Part shown: positions 1-6,971 of the stretch, one piece after another
Layout of the letters: each line of letters begins with the position of its first letter
How positions within the stretch are numbered: the first letter of the stretch is position 1
From: Thioploca sp.
GTDB lineage: Bacteria; Pseudomonadota; Gammaproteobacteria; Beggiatoales; Beggiatoaceae
DNA length: 17,047 bases
Assembly (NCBI GenBank): GCA_011371325.1
Contig: DRQV01000011.1
Span: forward strand, 1-17,047
Reading direction: 5' to 3'
Translations under genes and position numbers: made by a program
The notes under the pieces: generated by a model
What the model was told of the DNA's origin: nothing
Database searches by the model: none
The model's input: only the letters and a program-made list of their open reading frames with translations

Positions 1-81
1 AAGTCCCTTACGTTGTTTCTCGTACCATGCTGCAGCCTCCCTGATATCTGTTTCTGCTTCTGCCCAAAGTACGAGCTTCAT
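1..81 (-). CDS. ParE/RelE-like toxin, N-terminal fragment cut by window edge
   Basis: Read on the minus strand from the ATG at 81-79, the frame gives 27 residues beginning MKLVLWAEAETDI and continuing with an EAAAWYE-x-QRKGL pattern. This is the typical start of ParE-type toxins of the RelE/ParE superfamily, which have an acidic-rich first helix and the Ala-Trp-Tyr-Glu-x-Gln-x-x-Gly-Leu signature. The frame stays open to base 1, so the rest lies outside. Base composition from about 65 down to 1 is clearly richer in G+C than the neighbouring peptidase gene. No antitoxin gene lies directly upstream, where one would be expected; the M16C peptidase sequence is there instead. The fragment overlaps the out-of-frame end of that gene. 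The family call rests on the motif alone. Confidence 0.6.
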   Translation of the reverse strand, partial: MKLVLWAEAETDIREAAAWYEKQRKGL

Positions 82-2704
82 GATCATTTTTTTGTAACCA
101 TTCCAAAGAATTATCAAAATCTTCCATAGTTTCAATGATTCTAGGATCACGATATGAATAAAACCGGAAAGCTCCAATATCACCATTATAATCTGCTCCA
201 CCACCATACGCACCACCTTGTTCACGCAAAACTCGATGCAGATAACCATTGCGTAAAAAGTTGGCCAATACTACCAAAGCTGGAGCATCAGCATGGCCAA
301 TAGGAACTGCTGTATAAGCTTTAGCACAGAAATTTACCTGGGCATTAGTAGTCCAAACTTGTTTAATCCTTTTATTGCTTGCTTGTGGTTTAAATAACTC
401 AACTGGCTGTGGGTTGCTTTCCCAACTTAATTTAGCAAAGTCTTCAGCAATAACAGCTTGATGTTCTAGTTCACTGACTACTAATAATTGCCTAGGTGCC
501 TTTAATAATTTGCTATGAATTTTTGCCATTTTAGTAGCTAAATCAGCTAGATTATTTTCATCATCCAAGCTGTCATCTAACTTTCTAAGATTTTGTAAGC
601 CAAGTAAACCATGCCAACGATGACTAAACTCTCCAGCTGGACTTATACCACTACTACAAGCTGACATTGCTAAATTATGACCTCTTGCAGTAACACTACT
701 ATCGCTAGCGGCTCTTATTTGAGAAATTAATTCCCGCAAACGAGATAACTCATCAAATTTAACTTGCTCCCAAGTATCTCGTAACAATTCCGCTTGTTTG
801 GCTTGATTACGGACTAATGCTTTTGCTGATAAAGTAAACAGTCCACGTATTTTTTGAGCATCATTTATACTACCTCGCAAAGAAGATCGAGCGTAAATTC
901 CGCCAGTTACCGCCGATTGTCGTTTAGCTATTGCTTGATAATCTTGTTCTCCGCAACCAAACTCAGTCATACAATCACAGAATAATGGTAACACGTCTAT
1001 CAATTCTGGTTCTAAATCTGGTAAATCAACCACTAAAGTTTGATATACCATACCATTAGTGCCACGATCAAACCATGTGGTTGGTAAACCATTAATTGAC
1101 TTAGAATTTCCTACTGGAATTTTTAGGTCATCTGCTATATCTTCCAAACCAACTTTAGGTAATAATTCTGGGTCTTCTTTCTTATGTTGACGAGCTTCTA
1201 AAGCTGTTGTTTGTTCAATGATTTTAGTCTTATCCTCTTCAGTCAAGGCTTCTTTTATAGCAACTAATTTAGCTTTTTCTTCGGCAAGTTGCTTGGCTGC
1301 TAATTCACCATCTGGAATCATTACTAATCGCACTCTATGTCCATTATCTAACAACAGTTCTTTAATTAGATCAGAGATAAAGTTAGGATTTTTACAATCT
1401 TCTCGTAGAGTTGCTAAGGCTGGTTCAATATCTAATACTGCTATTGGATCTCCACCATGCAACATTGGAGTCAGTGAACTTACTAACAAATTTAATCCAT
1501 ATGGAAACCTATCACCAGTAATTTCTCGTTGGCTTAATTCAATTTGATGCAGAACTGATTCAATTTGTTCTTCTGGTACTGGTTTATCAACGACATTATT
1601 CAACACTTGCATAATTAATGCTTCTACTTCATCAACTTTTTCTGGATCAGAACCTTCTAAACCACATATAAAGATACCTTCCCGAATACTATCATCAAAT
1701 CCACATAATGGAGAAGGAGCTGTCCCTAAATCAGTTGTTTCCAAAGCATAACGTAATGGTGAAGCACTATTATCCAACAAAATACCAGCTAATAGATTAA
1801 CATTCATCACATGCCGAATGTCATTTGTATTGCCCAACAACCATGCTAATACGATATGGGTTTTGCGTAATTTATTTTCTCTTTTATCGACTGGATAGTA
1901 GGTTTTTACGTGTTGTGGAGATTCGTAACGTTTTTCATCTGGAATCTGTAAGTTTAACTCCATTTTTTGAAAATATTGTAATACATTTTGTTGAAATTTT
2001 TCCTGATGTTCAATAGCTGGCCGATCACCATAAGTCATAAAAATTGCGTTGGACGGATGATAATGATTGGCGTGGAAAGTTTTTAGTTGTTCATGAGTTA
2101 GGTTTATTATTTCCTGCGGATCGCCACCACTATTATAATGATAAGTAGTAGTTGGAAAAATATGAGAATATAATTCATACCATAATAAATTAGTTGCTGA
2201 ACTTAATGCTCCTTTCATTTCATTAAATACAATTCCTTTAAATTCTAGTTCAGAATTAGGATCATTAGGAGTACTAAATTCAACTCGATGACCTTCTTGA
2301 GCAAAATCTAGCTCATCCAAATTTGGAAAAAATGTAGCATCCAGATATACTTGTAACAGGTTATCAAAGTCTTTGGTATTTTGACTGGCAAATGGATAGG
2401 CCGTCCAATCATTACTAGTAAAAGCATTCATAAAAGTATTCAAAGAACGCCGTGTCATCCAAAAAAATGGGTCTCTAACTGGATATTTTTTGCTACCACA
2501 TAGGCTAGTATGTTCTAGAATATGAGCCACTCCAGTAGAATCTTGGGGTACAGTTAAAAATGCTACTAAAAATACATTATTACTGTCATCAGCAGCCAAA
2601 TGTAGGTGTTTGGCTCCAGTAGCAGAATGGAAATATTCTTCAACTTCAAGGTTTAAATTGGGAATATGGACTTTGCGAACCAGGGTAAAATCAGGATTTG
2701 ACAT
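8..2704 (-). CDS. M16C zinc metallopeptidase (presequence protease/PreP-like), C-terminus replaced
   Basis: This is an insulinase-superfamily M16C peptidase. The family is known for cutting short unfolded peptides inside a closed two-halved chamber. The inverted zinc motif HILEH is at residues 61-65 (His61, Glu64 general base, His65), followed by the family-typical SLCGS-KYPVRDPF stretch; the distal zinc ligand is probably Glu162 in FNEMKG. The start is supported by AAGGA at 2715-2711, six bases before the ATG. No signal peptide is visible, so it is probably cytoplasmic. Homology runs to about residue 880 (HEARTL). The last 18 residues (GRSRNRYQGG...) are unlike the family, which would continue with an EEAILGVI-type helix. 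Family members are about 970 residues, so roughly 90 are missing. The point of change coincides with the start of a ParE-like frame. The zinc site is intact, but the C-terminal half-chamber is truncated. Confidence 0.9.
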   Translation of the reverse strand: MSNPDFTLVRKVHIPNLNLEVEEYFHSATGAKHLHLAADDSNNVFLVAFLTVPQDSTGVAHILEHTSLCGSKKYPVRDPFFWMTRRSLNTFMNAFTSNDWTAYPFASQNTKDFDNLLQVYLDATFFPNLDELDFAQEGHRVEFSTPNDPNSELEFKGIVFNEMKGALSSATNLLWYELYSHIFPTTTYHYNSGGDPQEIINLTHEQLKTFHANHYHPSNAIFMTYGDRPAIEHQEKFQQNVLQYFQKMELNLQIPDEKRYESPQHVKTYYPVDKRENKLRKTHIVLAWLLGNTNDIRHVMNVNLLAGILLDNSASPLRYALETTDLGTAPSPLCGFDDSIREGIFICGLEGSDPEKVDEVEALIMQVLNNVVDKPVPEEQIESVLHQIELSQREITGDRFPYGLNLLVSSLTPMLHGGDPIAVLDIEPALATLREDCKNPNFISDLIKELLLDNGHRVRLVMIPDGELAAKQLAEEKAKLVAIKEALTEEDKTKIIEQTTALEARQHKKEDPELLPKVGLEDIADDLKIPVGNSKSINGLPTTWFDRGTNGMVYQTLVVDLPDLEPELIDVLPLFCDCMTEFGCGEQDYQAIAKRQSAVTGGIYARSSLRGSINDAQKIRGLFTLSAKALVRNQAKQAELLRDTWEQVKFDELSRLRELISQIRAASDSSVTARGHNLAMSACSSGISPAGEFSHRWHGLLGLQNLRKLDDSLDDENNLADLATKMAKIHSKLLKAPRQLLVVSELEHQAVIAEDFAKLSWESNPQPVELFKPQASNKRIKQVWTTNAQVNFCAKAYTAVPIGHADAPALVVLANFLRNGYLHRVLREQGGAYGGGADYNGDIGAFRFYSYRDPRIIETMEDFDNSLEWLQKNDHEARTLGRSRNRYQGGCSMVRETT

Positions 2705-3199
2705 TAAAATTCCTTAGATTAAGTTGAATATTTTGAGATTTAGTTAGAATGTCTATTGGTGGTAGATTCTTAGTTATCAAGGTATAGGATTCTCAATTTA
2801 CCTCTTCTAAGCTGGAAATGGAACAAGATTGATCTTTATTAAATTCATGAATACTAGTAAGCTTAGTTATAAATTAATGTAAATATAAAACTATAATCTA
2901 TGAAAATTTAAATTATATAATTTCAAATATTTATCTAAAGTGATATTTAAGAGGCTATTTAATTAAATAACTTGGGTTGAATATTTTTTATTATTTTCTT
3001 GAATTTTATTAAAATAATTCTAAATCTTGATAAGGAATTATACACTCAGGCAATCCATAAAACTAACCAACGGATAAACCATTTGTTGAGGAAAAAATTA
3101 TTAAAAAAGCAATTAATATTTATGAAGGCAATATAGTAGCCGACTTACTAAAAATAAGTAAATCAAGTGTGTACAGAAAATTAACAGATTGGAAAACAG
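2705..3199. other. AT-rich intergenic region between divergent M16C peptidase and ligA
   Basis: This 495-base stretch between two outward-reading genes contains no intact gene. Bases 2716-3030 show only AT-rich sequence, including a 14-base all-A/T palindrome at 2956-2969 that may be chance. The last 150 bases carry a decayed helix-turn-helix coding remnant, annotated separately. Promoters for both flanking genes should lie here, but no convincing -35/-10 pair could be assigned. Confidence 0.6.
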
Positions 3200-3213
3200 A
3201 TGGAAATTTCTAA
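3067..3213 (+). pseudogene. C-terminal Fis-type HTH remnant running into ligA
   Basis: The frame ending with TAA at 3211-3213 encodes PTDKPFVEEKIIKKA followed by EGNIVADLLKIS and KSSVYRKL. This matches the C-terminal helix-turn-helix of Fis/NtrC-type regulators, whose signature is G-N-x(4)-LL-x-IS-x-S-S-x-YRKL. In-frame stops at 3031, 3058 and 3064 break it upstream, and short coding-like stretches (GIIHSGNP) persist between them. No start codon or ribosome site serves the open part. The remnant overlaps the ligA start by 14 bases in another frame. It is most simply the tail of an inactivated DNA-binding regulator gene. A short functional peptide is less likely because no ATG, GTG or TTG precedes the domain. 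Confidence 0.6.
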
Positions 3214-5191
3214 AAAAATCCAACAGTTACGAACTATTATTAATGAGCATAACTATCATTATTATGTACTTGACGACCCAAAAATATCTGATGATAAATA
3301 TGATATTTTAATGCGAGAATTACAAGAATTGGAGTCAAACTATCCAGAATTAATAACTATAGATTCTCCTACTCAACGGGTTGGAGCAGAACCATTGAGT
3401 ATATTTACTGAAATTATCCATACTATACCAATGTTGTCTTTAAACAATGCTTTTTCTGAACAAGAAGTTCATGATTTTGCAAAACGTTTACAAGAAAATT
3501 TATCAACAGAAGCTATAGAATATATTGCTGAACCTAAGTTAGATGGTTTAGCTATAAGTTTGCGTTATGAAAATGGAATACTAGTAACAGGAGCTACTCG
3601 TGGCAATGGATACCAAGGTGAAAATGTTACTCAAAACGTAAAAACTATTAAAAATATTCCACTACGCTTGCGAGGTAAATATCCAACAATACTCGAAGTT
3701 AGAGGTGAAGTATTTATGCCTAAAGCTAGATTCCTTAAATTAAATAAGCAACAGGAAGTTAAAGGAGAAAAATTATTTGCTAATCCACGTAATGCAGCAG
3801 CCGGAAGTTTACGTCAATTAGATGCTAACATAACTGCAACTAGACACTTAATGTTTTATAGTTATGCAATTGGTACGGTTAGTGAAATTAATTTGCCAAA
3901 TACTCATAGTGAAATTTTACAGCAATTACAACAGTGGGGGCTACCAATTGCAAAACAAAATCAAGTTTTAACTGGAATTAATGAATGTTTGCAATATTAT
4001 CGGCAAATTTTATCTCAACGTGATGCTTTGCCATTTGAAATTGATGGAGTAGTTTACAAGGTTAATAATATAGAGCAACAAGAAATATTAGGTTTTATTT
4101 CAAAAGCTCCACGTTGGGCGATTGCTCATAAATTTCTGGCTCAAGAAGCTTTAACTAAGTTATTAGCTATTAAAGTACAAGTTGGCCGAACTGGTGCAAT
4201 TACTCCAGTAGCTAAATTAGAACCAGTCAATGTTGGTGGAGTAACTGTTTCCCACGCTACTTTGCATAATCAAGATGAAATTAATCGAAAAGATATTAGA
4301 GCTAACGATACGGTCATAGTACGTCGAGCTGGGGATGTAATTCCAGAAGTTGTTAAAGTACTAGTTGAAAAACGTTCTCCTGATAGTAAGCCATTTATAT
4401 TGCCAAACAAATGTCCTGCTTGTGATTCTGAAGTAATACGAGTTAGAGGAGAAGCAGTAGCTCGTTGTACAGGCGGTTTAATATGTCCAGCTCAACGTCA
4501 GCAGGCTTTACAACATTTTGTTTCTAGGCAAGCGATGGATATAGATGGTTTAGGTAAACAATTAATAGCACAATTAGTAACCAATAATCTGATCAATAAT
4601 CCGGCTGATATTTATTATTTAACTCATAAGCAGTTAGCTGGTTTAGAACGAATGGGAGATAAATCAGCAGATAATGTTATGTTTGCCATAGAAAAAAGCA
4701 AAAATACTACTTTTGCTCGTTTTTTATATGCTCTTGGCATTCGTGAAGTTGGAGAATCCACCGCTAATATTTTAGCTGATCAATTTAATAATTTAGATGA
4801 ATTAAAGAATGCTACTGAAAATAAATTAAAGGGAATAATGGGTATTGGTCCAGTTGCTGCTAAAAATATTGTTAATTTTTTCCAACAACCCAATAATATT
4901 GAAATAATTGAAAGATTACGAACTGCTGGATTAAATTGGCCGGTTTCTAGCTTGAAAAATGAGCAAGTGTTAGCCGGAAAAACTTTTGTATTAACAGGTA
5001 TTTTACTGCAAATGACTCGTAATGAAGCTAAAGCTAATTTACAAAAATTAGGAGCTAAAGTAAGTAGTAATATTTCTAAAAAAACTGATTATCTAGTAGC
5101 AGGAGAAAAAGCTGGTAGTAAATTGAAGAAAGCTAGAAATTTAGGGATAAAGATACTCAAAGAAGCGGATTTTATTGACATCATAAAATAG
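3200..5191 (+). CDS. ligA: NAD-dependent DNA ligase LigA
   Basis: Seals nicks with 3'-OH and 5'-phosphate ends using NAD+, in replication and repair. At 663 residues it is close to E. coli LigA (671). Domain order is canonical: the Ia domain with the HNYHYYVLDDP-ISD-KYD NMN-binding region (residues 17-35), the adenylation domain with the active-site lysine in KLDG (Lys113), the OB fold, a four-cysteine zinc finger (Cys405, Cys408, Cys423, Cys429), a helix-hairpin-helix region (about 435-580), and a C-terminal BRCT domain (about 590-663, starting VLAGKTFVLTG). All key residues are present, so it should be active. The ATG is preceded by a weak GGAAAA and lies inside the end of a decayed HTH frame. 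The next gene starts 195 bases downstream behind its own promoter, so ligA looks monocistronic. Confidence 0.98.
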   Translation: MEISKKIQQLRTIINEHNYHYYVLDDPKISDDKYDILMRELQELESNYPELITIDSPTQRVGAEPLSIFTEIIHTIPMLSLNNAFSEQEVHDFAKRLQENLSTEAIEYIAEPKLDGLAISLRYENGILVTGATRGNGYQGENVTQNVKTIKNIPLRLRGKYPTILEVRGEVFMPKARFLKLNKQQEVKGEKLFANPRNAAAGSLRQLDANITATRHLMFYSYAIGTVSEINLPNTHSEILQQLQQWGLPIAKQNQVLTGINECLQYYRQILSQRDALPFEIDGVVYKVNNIEQQEILGFISKAPRWAIAHKFLAQEALTKLLAIKVQVGRTGAITPVAKLEPVNVGGVTVSHATLHNQDEINRKDIRANDTVIVRRAGDVIPEVVKVLVEKRSPDSKPFILPNKCPACDSEVIRVRGEAVARCTGGLICPAQRQQALQHFVSRQAMDIDGLGKQLIAQLVTNNLINNPADIYYLTHKQLAGLERMGDKSADNVMFAIEKSKNTTFARFLYALGIREVGESTANILADQFNNLDELKNATENKLKGIMGIGPVAAKNIVNFFQQPNNIEIIERLRTAGLNWPVSSLKNEQVLAGKTFVLTGILLQMTRNEAKANLQKLGAKVSSNISKKTDYLVAGEKAGSKLKKARNLGIKILKEADFIDIIK

Positions 5192-5328
5192 TAATCAATT
5201 TTTTAAATTAATCATGGGAATATTTCTTTAGCATATTCAAACAGTTAATTTTACAATTTTACCTAACTGCTTATATATTATAAACATTATCCTAGTTTCT
5301 TATCTCAAAATTTTATGAACCATTATCC

Positions 5329-5357
5329 TTGCCAAAAATAGATAATAGTATTATAAT
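5329..5357 (+). promoter_or_regulatory. sigma70-type promoter for the algR-like gene
   Basis: TTGCCA (5329-5334), a 17-base spacer and a perfect TATAAT (5352-5357) form a near-consensus promoter. Transcription would start near 5364, giving a leader of only about 23 bases before the ATG at 5387. No Shine-Dalgarno sequence is visible in that leader. Confidence 0.65.
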
Positions 5358-5358
5358 C

Positions 5359-5374
5359 ATCAATTATTATTGAT
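5359..5374. repeat. Inverted repeat over the predicted transcription start
   Basis: ATCAATTATTATTGAT has six-base arms separated by TATT. It lies immediately after the -10 box and covers the predicted +1, a position suited to a repressor or autoregulatory site for the downstream LytTR regulator. The region is very AT-rich, so chance is possible. Confidence 0.35.
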
Positions 5375-5386
5375 TTTAAATAGTTT

Positions 5387-6115
5387 ATGATCAAATTAAT
5401 CATAGTTGATGATGAACCTTTAGCACGCAAACGTTTGTGTGCTTTGGTTAATGAAATTGGTATAGCTGAAGTAATTGCAGAGGCTGATAATGGTAAAGAA
5501 GCATTGAAATTTCTTCAAATATATAAGCCAGATGTACTTTTACTAGATATTCACTTGCCAGAAATAGATGGTATGCAAATAGCAAAACAGCTGCTTTCCA
5601 CAACTCCTAGTCCCATTATCATTTTTACCACCGCCTATAGTGAACATGCTTTGGAAGCATTTAATCATCAAGCTTTAGATTATCTAGTTAAACCAATTCG
5701 TAAAGATCGTTTAGAGCGAGCTCTCAGACGAGTTCATAATTTCCTACCAACTATTCCAACTGCTCGTACTCACATTAGCTATTTTAAGCAAGGTAAAAAA
5801 AGTTTAATTGAAGTTAACAAAATTTACTATTTTTTGGCTCAAGAAAATTATACTATGTTACGTTGGCAGGGTGGAGAAATTTTAATTAATGAACCATTAA
5901 AAGATTTGGAACAAGAATTTACTGGTTATTTTATACGCATTCATCGTCGTTTTCTAATTTCTATCAAACAGATTAAAACTTTAGTTAAAGAAAAAAATGG
6001 CCATTTTCACATTAAACTAAAAGATACTCCCGAAACTTTGGAAGTTAGTCGGCGACAATTACCTACAGTGAATAAGCTGTTAAAAAATATACATATTCCT
6101 ACCTACAATTTATAA
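5387..6115 (+). CDS. LytTR-family response regulator, AlgR-like
   Basis: This 242-residue two-component regulator has an N-terminal receiver domain (about 1-118) with the acidic pair Asp8/Asp9, phospho-acceptor Asp54 in LLLDIHLPEIDG, the Thr81/Thr82 switch region and conserved Lys102 in VKPI. A LytTR DNA-binding domain follows (about 130-235), with FIRIHRRFLIS and EVSRRQLP motifs. The organisation and length match AlgR of Pseudomonas and its relatives, which usually pair with the unorthodox kinase AlgZ (FimS). A kinase of exactly that type lies at 9955-11052, three genes downstream, rather than adjacent. The strong promoter and dyad directly upstream suggest separate control. The stop is two bases before the lgt ATG, so the two genes are probably co-transcribed and translationally coupled. 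The regulon cannot be deduced from this window. Confidence 0.9.
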   Translation: MIKLIIVDDEPLARKRLCALVNEIGIAEVIAEADNGKEALKFLQIYKPDVLLLDIHLPEIDGMQIAKQLLSTTPSPIIIFTTAYSEHALEAFNHQALDYLVKPIRKDRLERALRRVHNFLPTIPTARTHISYFKQGKKSLIEVNKIYYFLAQENYTMLRWQGGEILINEPLKDLEQEFTGYFIRIHRRFLISIKQIKTLVKEKNGHFHIKLKDTPETLEVSRRQLPTVNKLLKNIHIPTYNL

Positions 6116-6117
6116 TT

Positions 6118-6900
6118 ATGTTAACTTATCCAGATATTGATCCTATTTTACTACAGATTGGACCATTAAAAATACATTGGTATGGAATAATGTATTTAGC
6201 TGGTTTTAGTATGGCTTGGTGGTTAGGTAACAAACGTTTACAACACAATGAAATATTTACTTCAGAACAATTAAGTGATTTAATTTTTTATTCCGCAGTT
6301 GGAATTGTATTAGGTGGAAGGCTTGGTTATATTTTATTTTATAATTTAGACAATTATATAGAAGAACCATTAAACATGCTGAAAATTTGGCAAGGTGGAA
6401 TGTCATTTCATGGCGGATTTGTTGGAGTTTTAGTAGCCGTCTGGCTGTATGCTCGTAAACTTAACCTACCATTTTTTCAAGTTACTGATTTTATAGCACC
6501 ATTAATTCCATTTGGTTTAGGAGCTGGCCGAATTGGTAACTTTATAAATGGAGAATTATGGGGACGTCATACCGATGTACCATGGGGAATGGTATTTTCT
6601 AAGGTTGATAATATTCCACGTCACCCTTCCCAACTATATCAAGCTGTTCTCGAAGGCTTAGTTTTATTTATTATTTTATGGATTTTTTCTAAACGTCCCA
6701 GACCAATAATGGCGGTATCCGGTTTATTTTTGGTTTGTTATGGATTATTCCGTTTTTTAATAGAATTTGTCCGTGAACCTGACCATGGCTTAGGGTTTAT
6801 TGCTTTTGATTGGATGACAATGGGACAAATATTAACAATTCCTATGCTTATAGCAGGGGTTACATTAATAATACTAGCATATCGTAGAACGAAATTTTAA
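6118..6900 (+). CDS. lgt: Prolipoprotein diacylglyceryl transferase Lgt
   Basis: This inner-membrane enzyme transfers diacylglycerol from phosphatidylglycerol to the lipobox cysteine of prolipoproteins, the first step of lipoprotein maturation. The 260 residues contain about seven hydrophobic membrane segments and the family signature GRIGNFINGELWGR (residues 137-150). The catalytically important positions are present: His98 in SFHGG, Arg138, Glu146 and Arg219 in VREPD. The length is slightly below E. coli Lgt (291), in keeping with a shorter C-terminus. No Shine-Dalgarno is visible; the start lies two bases after the stop of the response regulator, so expression probably relies on coupling. 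Likely clients in this window are the two lipoproteins at 13815-15046. Downstream, a pair of small hairpins separates it from tex. Confidence 0.97.
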   Translation: MLTYPDIDPILLQIGPLKIHWYGIMYLAGFSMAWWLGNKRLQHNEIFTSEQLSDLIFYSAVGIVLGGRLGYILFYNLDNYIEEPLNMLKIWQGGMSFHGGFVGVLVAVWLYARKLNLPFFQVTDFIAPLIPFGLGAGRIGNFINGELWGRHTDVPWGMVFSKVDNIPRHPSQLYQAVLEGLVLFIILWIFSKRPRPIMAVSGLFLVCYGLFRFLIEFVREPDHGLGFIAFDWMTMGQILTIPMLIAGVTLIILAYRRTKF

Positions 6901-6903
6901 TTC

Positions 6904-6939
6904 AGGTGAACTTTCACCATTATCGTGGGTTACCCACCT
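6904..6939. repeat. Tandem small hairpins with a competing outer stem, lgt-tex gap
   Basis: GGTGA/TCACC (6905-6909 with 6914-6918) and GTGGG/CCCAC (6925-6929 with 6933-6937, three-base loop) form two adjacent stems. AGGTG (6904-6908) can instead pair with CACCT (6935-6939), enclosing the whole element, so the two folds exclude each other. No T-run follows, so it is not a classical intrinsic terminator. It could stabilise the lgt 3' end or act as an operator. Confidence 0.45.
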
Positions 6940-6971
6940 TAAATATATTATAGAGGTTAAGTTATATAAAT

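Noticed and set aside
1218..1547. Plus-strand open frame of 109 codons
   Set aside because: It lies wholly antisense inside the M16C peptidase gene, which has clear family motifs on the minus strand; it has no recognisable domain. The shorter plus-strand frame at 1825-2016 is rejected for the same reason.
2956..2969. 14-base palindrome TATTTAATTAAATA
   Set aside because: It consists only of A and T in a very AT-rich gap, so chance is a sufficient explanation.
3001..3020. Imperfect inverted repeat GAATT...AATTC
   Set aside because: The interior does not pair well and there is no adjacent gene end that would make a terminator sensible.
5192..5328. Possible ligA terminator or small gene after ligA
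   Set aside because: Only A/T-only short stems are present, with no G/C pairs and no open frame with a ribosome site.
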